A stretch of DNA of 64,000 nucleotides from an uncultured bacterium (GTDB taxonomy: Bacteria; Bacteroidota; Bacteroidia; Bacteroidales; Bacteroidaceae), in contig CAMHUC010000007.1 of NCBI GenBank assembly GCA_946188155.1, forward strand, positions 29,679 to 93,678, written 5' to 3'. Shown here piece after piece: positions 8,110-18,600 of the stretch. The notes under the pieces were generated by a model. That model saw only the letters and a list, made by a program, of their open reading frames with translations. It made no database searches and was not told the DNA's origin. Position 1 is the first letter of the stretch, and each line of letters starts with the position of its first letter. Position numbers and translations under genes: made by a program.

Positions 8110-10638
8110 TTACTTGATGACCACTTTCTTGCCATTGATAATATAGACGCCGCGAGTGGGATTGGTGACGCGCTGGCCGCGGAGGTTATAGATGACGTCG
8201 TCCTCGCCATACTGGGCCTTCACGCCCTCGATGGCTGTGGCGTCGCCATTCCAGTCGATCTCGATGAACTGCAGGCGTGCGCCGGCCGCCGTCGTCTCCA
8301 GGTATGCGTGTCCGCTCTGCACGGCAGCAGGCTGTGCGCCGGTCTCTGCGAACTTCACGCTGTGTCCGTTCTGCACAAGCACGTACTTGTTGTAGCCGCT
8401 CACGTTCTCTGTGGCGCCGAGCACGGCCTTCAGCAGGTTGTTGCTATAGGTAGTGCCACTGTCGGCGATGGGCACGCTGGTCGACGAGCCAACGAGGATA
8501 AGTCCCGTTCCGGCGGCCACGGTTCCCGTCACCTGCTCAAGGGTAGCGAAGCCGTTGCCTACCGACTTGACGATGAATGCCTTCACGTCGCTGACGTTGG
8601 TGAAGTCGAGGGCGTTGGTGCTGCTGAACGAGGCGTAGCCTGTAGAGCCCACTGTTACCGACTCATACTGAGTGGGGCGATAGAATCCTATATAGAGGGT
8701 GACGTCGGCCTCGGGCATGATGAAGTAGTAGACGGAGCTGCCGTTCTCGTCTCTCGAATAGTTGACGGCAGTGCCGGTGCTCGTAGAGATGTAGCTCACG
8801 TCGTAGCCGTTGTACGGTGTGACGTAGACGAGCTGCGTCTGTCCTACGGTGCCAGTCGATGAGTTGATGCTGACGTTACCCATGTTGCCGTCGTAGCTCA
8901 GGTTGATGTTGAAGTCGGTCTGAGCGGCGGGAATCTCCTTGAAGGTAGCAGCGATGGTGACGTTGGCGGCGGGCATGGTGAACTGGTAGTTGTTCACGTT
9001 GACGCGCTGGTTGTTGGCATCGGTCACGGTCAGTGCGTCGAGCATATAGCCTTCGGCGGGTGTCACGGTGATGGTCACCTGGTCGCCGTAGTGAACGGCC
9101 GTGGTCTTGTCGGCAGCGACGATGCCGTTGGTGGTCTCGCTGATGCTGACGGTATAGTCAACCTGCTTGAACACAGCGCCGATGACGACGTTGCCGGCCG
9201 GCATGGTGAACTTTCCGTCGGTGACTTCCACTGCCTCGTTGTTGGCATCGGTCACGGTGTAGTGGTCCAGCTCGTAGCCGGCGTTCGGCTGGTTGCTCAG
9301 TGTGACGGTGGCACCGGCTTCTGCCTGAGTGGCGTCGGCCCATACGGTACCGTTCTGCGAGTTGTTGTAGTTGCTGACGTAGTAGACCACGGCTTCAGCC
9401 TTCTTGAAGGTGATGTTGATGCTGACGTTGGAGGCCGAGATATAGAAAGTGTAGTTGCCCCAGTTCCGTACGTTGCCGTTGCCATCGGTGATAGTGACGG
9501 AAGCCACCTCGTAGCCCTCTACGGGCACCACGGTGAGCTGTATCACCTCGTTGCCGAGCGACTGCGTCTTGCTCAGCGTGGCCGTACCCTTCGTCTCGTC
9601 GTAGCTGAGGGTGATGTTGTAGTATTGGCTTGTAGAGCCCTCGATTGTGATGTCCCTGTCGGGCATCGTTTCGGGATAGTAGCCCCATCCTTTGAAGGCA
9701 TAGCCCTCTTGCGGAGTGTATGTCTCCGGCACGATGGTTGTGCCGTACTCCACCTCTACCTTCTTCCATTCAGCACCGTCGACCGTGTAGGTGATGAAGT
9801 GCTTGTTGGTAGTAAACGTACCATTTACCTCCACGTCGTTGGCAGGCATGGTGAATGGCGTTACAAGATCCCATCCCGAGAAGGTCTTTCCAGCTTGGGT
9901 GGGCCATCCTTCCAGGTTGTAGAGCGTGGTGTTGTATTCCACTGCCACCCGCTTGATTTCCTCACCGTCCACCTTATATATAAGATAGTAGGAGTTGATG
10001 GTGAAGTTGGCGGTGATGGTCAGGTTTCTGTTCACGATGTTGTCAGTGGGAATGCCGCTCCATCCGTCAAAGGTGTAGCCAGTCTTGCTGGGCTCTGCGG
10101 GCATTGAGATGGTGCTGCCACCCGTGTATTCCTGCGTAGCGAAGGTCTCGCCGTCGACGGTGTAGGTCACGGTGTAGGTAGCAGGACCAGCAGGTGTACT
10201 GCTTCCAGAGGATATCAGTTCAATCTTGGTAATAGTTACATTGGTGCCGTTTATGAATGGAGGTAGTGGGTTGTTCTGCCAATCATAAATGATGAGATTC
10301 GAAATGTTAGAGCTAGTAAATTCCAAGTCTAAAACACCATTGGTGAAGATTTCTTCCCAGTTTTTCCAAATAGAGACAACACTATTGTTATAGTAATTGT
10401 TTACCCATACGCCCCTTGAACTTTCACTTGTATTTGTGACGTAGCCATAAACTCTAATCTTATCACCGGCTTGAATCTTGCTGGCTATTTCGTTTGAAAT
10501 GGTTATCCTGTCACCATCCTGACTGTTCAGGGCGGTGGCGTCACCTTGCCAGATAATATCATCAGCCTTCACATTGTTAGCTCCCAAGAGCAGTGCCACT
10601 GCTACGAGAAGCATTCTGAAAATATTCTTTGTCTTCAT
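8110..10638 (-). CDS. Secreted InlB-repeat protein with C-terminal sorting-type tail
   Basis: 842-residue secreted protein. A signal peptide (to about residue 25, ...GANNVKA) precedes an N-terminal carbohydrate-module-like domain (WQGDATAL, about 28-140). It continues with three InlB/Flg_new type repeats (YTVDGE...GYTFDGW pattern, about 150-330) and four divergent InlB B-repeats with the recurring FTMPAGNV / FTMPAANV and GYELDHYTVTDANN motifs (about 330-620). A Prevotella-type TGYASFSS...VAAGTGLILVG domain follows, and the tail ends YNLRGQRVTNPTRGVYI...KKVVIK, which resembles type-IX-secretion sorting domains. It is probably a surface or adhesin-like protein. It sits between two LruC genes with 26-28 bp gaps, so the three form one transcription unit. 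Confidence 0.83.
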   Translation of the reverse strand: MKTKNIFRMLLVAVALLLGANNVKADDIIWQGDATALNSQDGDRITISNEIASKIQAGDKIRVYGYVTNTSESSRGVWVNNYYNNSVVSIWKNWEEIFTNGVLDLEFTSSNISNLIIYDWQNNPLPPFINGTNVTITKIELISSGSSTPAGPATYTVTYTVDGETFATQEYTGGSTISMPAEPSKTGYTFDGWSGIPTDNIVNRNLTITANFTINSYYLIYKVDGEEIKRVAVEYNTTLYNLEGWPTQAGKTFSGWDLVTPFTMPANDVEVNGTFTTNKHFITYTVDGAEWKKVEVEYGTTIVPETYTPQEGYAFKGWGYYPETMPDRDITIEGSTSQYYNITLSYDETKGTATLSKTQSLGNEVIQLTVVPVEGYEVASVTITDGNGNVRNWGNYTFYISASNVSINITFKKAEAVVYYVSNYNNSQNGTVWADATQAEAGATVTLSNQPNAGYELDHYTVTDANNEAVEVTDGKFTMPAGNVVIGAVFKQVDYTVSISETTNGIVAADKTTAVHYGDQVTITVTPAEGYMLDALTVTDANNQRVNVNNYQFTMPAANVTIAATFKEIPAAQTDFNINLSYDGNMGNVSINSSTGTVGQTQLVYVTPYNGYDVSYISTSTGTAVNYSRDENGSSVYYFIMPEADVTLYIGFYRPTQYESVTVGSTGYASFSSTNALDFTNVSDVKAFIVKSVGNGFATLEQVTGTVAAGTGLILVGSSTSVPIADSGTTYSNNLLKAVLGATENVSGYNKYVLVQNGHSVKFAETGAQPAAVQSGHAYLETTAAGARLQFIEIDWNGDATAIEGVKAQYGEDDVIYNLRGQRVTNPTRGVYIINGKKVVIK

Positions 10639-10666
10639 ATCTTTGTTCTCATTTAGGAGTTAAACA

Positions 10667-12253
10667 TTAGTTGCGTACACGTATCAGCACTTCCTCGCCC
10701 TGGTAGCCGCCGGTGGTGGTGGTGCCGTCGTCGATGTAGCGATGAGCTGAGGTCGAAGTGGTGGTAGTGACCGGTGTCTGTATTTGCTGAGGCATCGGGT
10801 CGTAGCTGATATTGGTGAGCGAGGAAGCGTCTGTTTCCCCCGTCCAGAAGTTCTCACCCCTGCTGACGTAGCTGCCGAAGGCCTTGTAGGCATCGGCGAT
10901 GTCGACGCGCTCAATCACCCAGGGCGTGCCTACCGGCACCTGGAACATGTGTGGCGCGTTGCCCTTCTGTGCCTCCAGCTTGAGTGTCTCGTAAGTGAAC
11001 TTCACGTAGATGTCGATATCGCTGATGGCGCTGATGCCGTCGATGCGGTCGATGAAAATTGGTGGTACGGCCGACTTCCAGGGGTTCATGTATGCGCCGT
11101 CCTCGTTGAGGGCGGTGTTCACCAGCGTGCTGGTGCTCACGCCGAAGAGTCCGTGGATTTCCTGCCCGGCGACAGACAGTGGCAGCGTGCCGCCGGCAGC
11201 CAGGATGACGACTTTGGCATAGTAAACAGGATCTGAGACTGCCATTGTCCTGGAGCCATCGATTTCCACGCCGTTGGCCACCTCGTAGGTGATGGTGACA
11301 TTCTCCTCCTTATAGATATAGGCATCGAACACGACGTCGTTGAAGTCGAGGTCGGTTCGGCTGATACGTCCGAGGTCCTCACAGAAGATGCGCCCGGAGT
11401 CCTCCAGCGAGGCCGTCGTGTAAGTCTCTGTAGTAAGGTACACGGGCGTTTGGTTGGTCTGCTCGCCGTTGTTGTCGATGGGGATGTTAATCTCCTCGGG
11501 GTCAACGGGCGTCGACTTGCCCACGCCCTTGACAATCTTCACAATCCAGTCATTATAGATGTAGTCGCGCTTGACGCCCTCGTTGCCGTTGGCCTCGCTG
11601 GCACGCCAGGACTCAAAGTCGAAGCCCACGTAGTAGTTGCCGTCGATCTCCTCCATGCGGAAGTTCTGGAACAGGCGGCCCTGGCCGTTGGAGTTGCTGA
11701 AGCCGAAGGCCTTCGTGCTACTGTTTACCATGAGCATGATGCCGTTATAGTCTTTGTTGTCGCCATGATTGAAGTTGTTGATGTGGTCGCCCTGTCCGTT
11801 GACCACGGCGTAGAGCCAGTTCATCTTGTCGGAACCCACAATGCCGGCCTGATTGGCAGAGTCGGTATAGGTGGCGACACCTTTGTACACCTGCTGCACA
11901 AAGAAGGTGTCCCAGTCGATGAGCGAGGTGTATTTCTCTTCGCCTCTTTGGTTGAATACTGCAAGGACTTTAGCCAACTCTGCACTCGTGATAGGTCCGG
12001 GCACGGTATAAGTGTCTGCCCACATGTTTCCTCTCGGATCAGCCTCACGCGTTTTGGTAGAACGTGTAGATACTGTCTTAAATCCCCAGTCATGGTCGGG
12101 GGCAATGGTTCCGAATTCTTCCTTAAACACCTTTTCATAGGTCTGTAGCTTGTTTTCTACAATGGAACCAGAGAAGTCTTCTTCGTGTGAACAGCTGGCC
12201 AGGCATCCACCGAGGACTAGAGCCAATGCTCCCTTAGTTAAATACTTCTTCAT
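10667..12253 (-). CDS. LruC domain-containing lipoprotein
   Basis: 528-residue lipoprotein, first gene of the three-gene LruC/InlB unit. The start MKKYLTKGALALVLGGCLASC is chosen because both paralogues begin MKKY; longer versions would begin in the promoter region. It carries the family blocks VFKEEFGTIAPDHDWGFK, HINNFNHGDNKDYNG and, near residue 300, RTDLDFNDVVFDAYIY (LruC motif). The C-terminal block WVIERVDIADAYKAFGSYV ends the domain. A Thr/Ser-rich tail of about 60 residues (TTTTSTSAHRYIDDGTTTT) is unique to this copy. The promoter element TAACTTTG lies at 12313-12320, divergent from the promoter of the plus-strand LruC-like gene. Biological ligand unknown. Confidence 0.86.
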   Translation of the reverse strand: MKKYLTKGALALVLGGCLASCSHEEDFSGSIVENKLQTYEKVFKEEFGTIAPDHDWGFKTVSTRSTKTREADPRGNMWADTYTVPGPITSAELAKVLAVFNQRGEEKYTSLIDWDTFFVQQVYKGVATYTDSANQAGIVGSDKMNWLYAVVNGQGDHINNFNHGDNKDYNGIMLMVNSSTKAFGFSNSNGQGRLFQNFRMEEIDGNYYVGFDFESWRASEANGNEGVKRDYIYNDWIVKIVKGVGKSTPVDPEEINIPIDNNGEQTNQTPVYLTTETYTTASLEDSGRIFCEDLGRISRTDLDFNDVVFDAYIYKEENVTITYEVANGVEIDGSRTMAVSDPVYYAKVVILAAGGTLPLSVAGQEIHGLFGVSTSTLVNTALNEDGAYMNPWKSAVPPIFIDRIDGISAISDIDIYVKFTYETLKLEAQKGNAPHMFQVPVGTPWVIERVDIADAYKAFGSYVSRGENFWTGETDASSLTNISYDPMPQQIQTPVTTTTSTSAHRYIDDGTTTTGGYQGEEVLIRVRN

Positions 12254-12312
12254 TGTCATAAGATTTTTAAAATTGTTACGTAACTTAATAAACTCTAATC
12301 GATTCGATGCTG

Positions 12313-12320
12313 CAAAGTTA
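12313..12320 (-). promoter_or_regulatory. -7 element (TAACTTTG) for the LruC/InlB unit
   Basis: TAnnTTTG on the minus strand, 59 nt upstream of the start at 12253. Confidence 0.6.
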
Positions 12321-12406
12321 ATAAAAATCCGGGTAAGTCGTATCATTTTTTAAGTTAAATTCTGTAAAAGAGCGAAAAAAGTGCGCTTACTATGCAGATT
12401 ATTTTG

Positions 12407-12414
12407 TAATTTTG
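12407..12414 (+). promoter_or_regulatory. -7 element (TAATTTTG) for the divergent LruC-like gene
   Basis: TAnnTTTG, 25 nt upstream of the ATG at 12440; back to back with the minus-strand promoter at 12313-12320. Confidence 0.65.
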
Positions 12415-12439
12415 GCCACAAAATAAATCAGAGAGAGAA

Positions 12440-13729
12440 ATGAACAGAAAGCAGACCTTTGCCTTAGGCGTATTGATGGCAGCCGGCGTGTTGTCATTCT
12501 TGTCGTGTAAACGTAACGTGTTCGATGAGGAGAAGTATATAGAAATCGTCACCCAGCAGTCGCCCGTGGACAGCATCGAGGCTGGTCACAACTTCACCCT
12601 GGCCGCGAGCCATCAGATCAAGGTGACGGCCAACGTGGAGGCCGGAGCCAAATGGCTCCGCATCCTGACTGACAACCCCACCACAGGTCATGCCGCCACC
12701 ATCCTGGGCGAGACCTACTGCGCTGACGGCGAGACGGTGTCGCTGACATTCTCCGCTCCCGTGAACCAGACGGCGTTCTATGCGGCACTGGTCGATGCCG
12801 ACGAGATACACTACACCCTCAGGCAGTTCTCCGCGAGCGACAGCGAGATTGACTTCTCCGAACCGATGGTCGTCAGAGGGCGGCGCACGCGCATCCCCAC
12901 GGTACAGACCTACAGCTACTGCTATGAGGACCAGCAGCCCGAGGCATCGGAGTACAGCTACAACGACCTGGTGCTGAGGATGTCGTACCAGCGTACTGGC
13001 GAGAAGGAGATCAGCCTGACGGTGAGCCTGGCAGCCGTCGGCACGACGAAGAAGCTGGCGGCAGCCATCCGCCTGCCAGGCATCCCTAAGACAGCCATCG
13101 ACAGCATCGCCACCGAAGGCGAGCGGAAAGGGCGCGGCGAGGACTTCGACCGCAACTACGACCCGCTGGGCACGGAGTACCTCACGCAGGAGGGCCTACT
13201 GATGCGTGCCAACACGAGCGGCGAGGCCGTGGTGCGCCTGTTCGAGGATGCCCACTGGGCCATCGACCCCTCGCTGACCGTCGACCACGGCATGATGACG
13301 CGCAAGCGCTACAACGTGGCGCCCACCCCCGGCGACGACTACGAGCTGGTGACGCCGCGCACCATCGTCTACCATATCTATTTTAACGACGACGCTGCCC
13401 TCAACAGCTTCCGGCTCGACGCCATCGACCCCTTTGTGGTCTACGGCTACAATGGTGCTCTATGGGAAATCCACCTCTACCCCTTCCAGGGCACACAGGT
13501 GTTCTACGAATACAATCTGGTGAAGTCGGTCAAGCTGCTGCCGTGGGCCATCATGGTGCCCAAGGGCGACTTCCGCTATCCGCGCACCGGCTACGAGATA
13601 GGCTACTACAAGAACGGCGCCCTCTTCGGCACCTACATGACCGTGGGCCACTCCTTCGGCGAGTGGGTGGTAGACCACACGGCCAGCACCGACTGGTACG
13701 ACTATCCCACACTGAACATGGCTTTCTGA
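12440..13729 (+). CDS. LruC-like lipoprotein, divergent member
   Basis: 429-residue lipoprotein (signal to the Cys of SFLSC near residue 23). In place of the DLDFND motif it has YSYNDLVLRMSYQ near residues 171-184, followed by a beta-rich half with an amphipathic pattern like the LruC domain; the C-terminus ends GEWVVDHTASTDWYDYPT. It is assigned to the LruC group from this motif and from its position facing three clear LruC genes. Identity beyond the motif is weak. It is followed after 7 bp by a DUF6377 regulator, so the surface protein and the regulator are likely cotranscribed. Function unknown. Confidence 0.65.
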   Translation: MNRKQTFALGVLMAAGVLSFLSCKRNVFDEEKYIEIVTQQSPVDSIEAGHNFTLAASHQIKVTANVEAGAKWLRILTDNPTTGHAATILGETYCADGETVSLTFSAPVNQTAFYAALVDADEIHYTLRQFSASDSEIDFSEPMVVRGRRTRIPTVQTYSYCYEDQQPEASEYSYNDLVLRMSYQRTGEKEISLTVSLAAVGTTKKLAAAIRLPGIPKTAIDSIATEGERKGRGEDFDRNYDPLGTEYLTQEGLLMRANTSGEAVVRLFEDAHWAIDPSLTVDHGMMTRKRYNVAPTPGDDYELVTPRTIVYHIYFNDDAALNSFRLDAIDPFVVYGYNGALWEIHLYPFQGTQVFYEYNLVKSVKLLPWAIMVPKGDFRYPRTGYEIGYYKNGALFGTYMTVGHSFGEWVVDHTASTDWYDYPTLNMAF

Positions 13730-13736
13730 CGAAGCT

Positions 13737-15398
13737 ATGCGGCTACTACTGACTCACCTACTCATACTGCTATCGGTCCCGCTCTGGGCACAGCGGGCGG
13801 ATTTCGAAGCACGCTACAGGCAGATCGACGAGGCCATAGCCGAGTCGCCGCGCTACGTGGCGCAGCGGGAGGCCAGGATCAGTGCTGCCCGGCAGGCCTT
13901 CAAGCAGGCCGCTGGCCAGCAGAAGTATGAGGAGGGCCTGCGGCTCTACGAGCTGTACCGCCCGTTTGTGAGCGACTCGGCCATCTTTTTCCTCAACCAG
14001 TGCATCGCCCTGGCCAAGCAGACGGGCGACATGGCGGCTATTGTCAAGTGCAAGTCGCTGCTGGCCATCAGGTGCTCGAATATCGGACTCTACGACGAGG
14101 CCCTGAGCATCCTCGACAGCTTAAAGCCCCACCTCTCAACTCCCACCTCCCAACTCCCCCTGGGCATCTACTACGAAGCATATAATAATGTATATGGCGA
14201 GCTGGCCTACTACACCCGCCTCGACGACATGCGCACCCTGTACCAGCAGAAGGAGCAGGAGTACAAACGGCTGATGTTCGAGCATCTGCCGCCCACCAGC
14301 GAGGCCTGCTTCCTGCGCCGCGAGCAGGCGGCACAGGGCGAAGGCCAGCTGGAAGAGGCCATGAAGATCAACGACGAGTGGATGAAGACCGTGGAGCCCG
14401 GCTCCCACCCCTACGCCCTGGTGGCCCTCTACCGCTATATCGAGTACAAGCTGCAGAAGGACACGGTGCAGATGATGCACTGGCTGACGGAGTCGGTGCT
14501 GGCCGACATCCGCAATGCCGCCATGGACCAGGGGTCGATGTGGGAGCTGGCCAACGAGCTGATGCTCCAAGGCGACGTCAGCCGTGCCTCGCGCTACATC
14601 AGCTACACCAGCGACTGCGCCAACCGCTACGGCTCGCGGCAGCGCAACTGGCAGATAGCCCCGCTGCTGACCCACATCGCCAACGAATACAAGCTGCAGA
14701 GCGAGCGCACCACCCACCAGCTGTGGGTGACGCTGGCCATCATCAGCGTGCTGGCACTGCTGGTGCTCGCGGCGCTCCTCTTCGTACATCGCCGCAACAA
14801 GCAGTTAGCCACGGCCCGTAACGCCCTCAAGACCAGCAACGGCGAGCTGGCATCGGCCAATCGGCAGTTGGCAGCACAGACCTCTGAACTGTCGGCGCTG
14901 AACGAGCAGCTCTCTACCCTCAACTCCCGGCTCTCAGAGAGCAACCGCGTGAAGGAGGAGTACATAGGCCGCTTCATGAGCCTATGCGCACAGTATATCG
15001 ACAAGCTCGACAACTACCGTAAGATGGTGAACAAGAAGATGAAGCAGAAGGAACTCGACGAGCTGTTCCAGATGACGAAGTCTACGGAGCTCAAGCAGCG
15101 GGAGCTCGACGAGCTGTACGAGAACTTCGACTCGGTGTTCCTGCACCTTTTCCCCCATTTCATCGACGATTTCAACGCCCTGCTGCTGCCCGAGATGCGG
15201 ATACACCCCAAGCAGGAGAACCGGCTGACCACCGACATCCGCATCTTCGCCCTCATCCGCCTGGGATTCGAGGACTCGTCGAAGATTGCCGAGTTCCTCC
15301 ACTACTCGGTGAACACCATCTATAACTACCGCGCCCGTGTGAAGAACGGGGCCAAGGGCAACCGCGAGCAGTTCGAGCAGCGGGTGAAGGAGCTGTAG
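13737..15398 (+). CDS. DUF6377 domain-containing membrane-anchored regulator
   Basis: 553-residue protein. It has a signal peptide (to about residue 19), a TPR-like helical sensor region (20-325), one transmembrane segment (about 329-352, LWVTLAIISVLALLVL...), a coiled coil with repeated Leu/Asn/Ser (353-400) and a C-terminal cytoplasmic region. The end (about 498-538, IRIFALIRLGFEDSSKIAEFLHYSVNTIYNYR) reads as a LuxR-like helix-turn-helix. The architecture matches DUF6377 proteins, which in Prevotella and Bacteroides often sit next to susCD genes and are thought to link periplasmic signals to transcription. Here it directly precedes SusC, so regulation of the downstream PUL is the likely job. 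Residues 132-141 come from a short C/T-rich repeat. Confidence 0.82.
   Translation: MRLLLTHLLILLSVPLWAQRADFEARYRQIDEAIAESPRYVAQREARISAARQAFKQAAGQQKYEEGLRLYELYRPFVSDSAIFFLNQCIALAKQTGDMAAIVKCKSLLAIRCSNIGLYDEALSILDSLKPHLSTPTSQLPLGIYYEAYNNVYGELAYYTRLDDMRTLYQQKEQEYKRLMFEHLPPTSEACFLRREQAAQGEGQLEEAMKINDEWMKTVEPGSHPYALVALYRYIEYKLQKDTVQMMHWLTESVLADIRNAAMDQGSMWELANELMLQGDVSRASRYISYTSDCANRYGSRQRNWQIAPLLTHIANEYKLQSERTTHQLWVTLAIISVLALLVLAALLFVHRRNKQLATARNALKTSNGELASANRQLAAQTSELSALNEQLSTLNSRLSESNRVKEEYIGRFMSLCAQYIDKLDNYRKMVNKKMKQKELDELFQMTKSTELKQRELDELYENFDSVFLHLFPHFIDDFNALLLPEMRIHPKQENRLTTDIRIFALIRLGFEDSSKIAEFLHYSVNTIYNYRARVKNGAKGNREQFEQRVKEL
14130..14160. repeat. Short repeat insertion (CAACTCC/CACCTCC units) in the DUF6377 gene
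   Basis: About four imperfect 7-bp units in frame in the sensor region, encoding a Pro/Ser/Thr-rich patch absent from the paralogue at 24388-25491. Confidence 0.55.
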
Positions 15399-15604
15399 CC
15401 TCTGACTGATTTTCGCATCGGACTGGCACGGACTACCCGGATTTTTATCGGACAAATGTAAAAAATACACCTCTATATACCGTCCACTCTTTTTGGCGAA
15501 AGGAAAAACCACAAGCGGCTGACAACCAAAGTCATAGCAAAAAGCAGATACCGAAATCGTCCACTTTTTCAGCTCATTTCCTCCACTTGCATTCTTTTTT
15601 TTCC

Positions 15605-15612
15605 TAATTTTG
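15605..15612 (+). promoter_or_regulatory. -7 element (TAATTTTG) upstream of susC
   Basis: TAnnTTTG, 61 nt upstream of the SusC start. It lies in the 275-bp gap after the DUF6377 gene; nothing else was recognised in that gap. Confidence 0.65.
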
Positions 15613-15673
15613 CACCGTCGGACACGACAAGCGACAACATCAACTTAAAAATATCACTTATAACTAACAAAGT

Positions 15674-18600
15674 ATGAAAAAAAGCAGGTATCTATGGTTA
15701 CTATTGGCACTGATGGTGTCGATGGCTACGAACGCCCAAGGCATCTTGGGAACTGTGATTGACGAGAACGGCGACCCCGTCATCGGCGCCACCGTTGTCG
15801 AGAAGGGCACACCTCAGAACGCGACAATTACCGACTTCGACGGTCGGTTCACGCTGAAGGTGGCCGAAGGCAAGACGATTGCCATCTCCTACGTGGGATA
15901 CATCACGCAGGAAGTGGCAGCGCAGAACAACATGACGGTGAACCTCCGTCCCGACGACAAGGTGCTCGACGAGGTGGTGGTCATCGGCTACGGCGTGCAG
16001 AAGAAGAGCGTCGTGACGGCCTCCATCGCCAAGGTCTCTGCCGAGGACCTGGAGGGTAAGACGCGTCTGCGCGCCGAGGATGCCCTGAAGGGTATGGCCG
16101 CCGGTGTCAACGTGACATCCTCCTCAGGCCAGCCCGGTGCCAAGTCGATGATCCGCATCCGTGGTATCGGCACCATCAACGACTCTAACCCCCTCTACAT
16201 CATCGACGGCATGCCCACCGACCAGGACGGTATGGAGTCGGTGAACCCCGGCGACATCGAGTCGATAGAGGTGCTCAAGGACGCCGCCTCGGGCGCCATC
16301 TACGGAGCCCGCGCCGCCAACGGCGTGATCCTCGTCACCACCAAGCGGGGCAAGCTGGGCAAGGCCACCATCAACTACAACTTCTCGTACGGCTGGCAGT
16401 CGGCCTGGAAGAAGCGCGACGTCACCGGCGCCACCGACTATGCCATCCTGCAGAACGAGCGCCGCGTGCAGAACGGCATGGCTCCCCTCTACGCCGACCC
16501 CTACAACCTGGTGGATGCCAACGGCGACAGGATACAGGGCTTCGGCACCAACTGGCAGGACCTGCTCTTCAACGACAACGCACCCATCGTGCAGCACGAC
16601 GTGAGCATCAGCGGTGCCTCGGAGAAGGTGAACTACTACCTCTCGCTGGGCTACTTCACCCAGGACGGTATCATCGGCGGCAACTACGGACAGTCGAACT
16701 ACGACCGCCTGACCATCCGCTCCAACAACCAGTTCAACCTCTTCGATGAGTCGAAGGAGCGCACCTTCCTCAACAAGCTCGACCTGGGCGCCAACCTCTC
16801 CTATATGCGCGTACACAGCACCGGCATCGACGCCAACTCCACCTGGGGCTCACCACTCGGCTCGGCACTCTACCTGGCACCCACCCTGCCCGTGACGCTC
16901 CGCGCCGGCTACGACGAGAACGGCCAGCCACGCATCGGACAGCGGATGATCAACCAGTATGCCGCCTACGACCTCTTCACCGACCAGGGCGGCAACCCCT
17001 ACACCATACCCAACTACATCGGCTCGTATCAGGAGCAGAACAACCCCCTGGCCATGATGATGCTCAACCCCACGCGCGGATGGAGCCATAAGTTCATGCC
17101 CAAGTTCTCTATCGACCTGCAGCTCTTCGACGAGCTGAAGTACCACTTCACCTACAGCGCCGAACTCTCCTTCTGGGGCAACGACGGCGCCACGCTGCAG
17201 AAGTACTACCTCTCGGGCAACAACAACGCCGACCACACGCAGGCATCGGCCTACAAGGGCCAGAACACCACCTGGCAGGTGGAGAACACGCTGACCTACG
17301 ACAAGACTTTCGGCCGCCACACCATCGGCGTGGTGCTCGGACAGAGTGCTCTGAAGTTCAAGGGCGACGAGCTGGGCGGCTCCCACTGGTATCTGGTGAA
17401 CACCGACAAGCCCTCCATCAACTACACCACGGGCGGCGACATCGAGTTCAGCTACGACGACGACGGCAAGATGACCGGCGCCAAGAGCCTCGTGGGCGTC
17501 TACGGAGGCCCCTACGTGGAGCACCGCCTGTCGTCGCTCTTCGCCCGCGTGTCGTACAACTACGACGAGCGCTACATGGTGCAGGCCACCATCCGCCGCG
17601 ACGGCTCCAGCCGCTTCGGCTCCAACAACAAGTACGGCACGTTCCCCTCTGCCTCCATCGGCTGGAACATCATGAACGAGAAATTCATGGCCTCAACCCG
17701 CGACTGGCTCACCAACCTGAAGCTGCGCGCCAGCTGGGGTAAGAACGGTAACGACAACATCGGCGACTTCGCCTACACCACGCTGACAGCACTCGGCGCC
17801 AGCAGCAACTACTACTTCGGACAGTCAGCGTCGATGGTCTACGGATCGAAGGCCAACCGCCTGGCCAACGAGGACCTGAAGTGGGAGGAGAGCGAGCAGA
17901 CCGACCTGGGCCTCGACTTCGGCTTCTGGAACAACAAGCTGACCTTCTCGGTGGACTACTATATCAAGAAGACCAACGGCATGATCATCGAGATGCCCAT
18001 CCCCAGCTACGTCGGCGAGGCCCGTCCGCTGGCCAACGTGGGCGACATGAAGAACAGCGGCTGGGAGTTTGAGCTGGGCTACAAGTGGAACATCGCCGAC
18101 GCCCACTTCGCCGTGAAGGGCAACGCCTCCTACCTGAAGAACGAGCTGAAGAACCTGGGCAACGACACGGGATTCCTGAACTACGGCATCTCGCAGTTCA
18201 GCGACGGAGGCACACGAGCCGAGAACGGACAGCCCTTCCCATTCTTCTACGGCTACAAGACCGACGGCATCCTGCAGAACCAGGCCGAGGCCGACGCCTA
18301 CAACGCCAAGTACGGCACCGCATCCAGGCCCGGCGACTTCCGCTTCGTGGATGTCAACGGCGACAGCAAGATTACGAGCGACGACCGCACCAACATCGGT
18401 AACGGCGTGCCCTCGTGGACCTTCGGACTGAACCTCGATGCCGAGTGGAAGGGCATCGACCTGAGCCTCTTCTTCCAGGGCGTCAGCGGGGCCGACGTGT
18501 TCGACGCCACCTACCGACAGGACGTAGCATCGGGCAACTACCCCACCTGGGTGCTCAACCGCTGGACGGGCGAGGGCACCTCGAACACCGTGCCCACGCT

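Noticed and set aside
12254..12346. Longer start for the LruC gene at 10667-12253
   Set aside because: The added residues would lie over the promoter and destroy the lipoprotein signal shared with paralogues.
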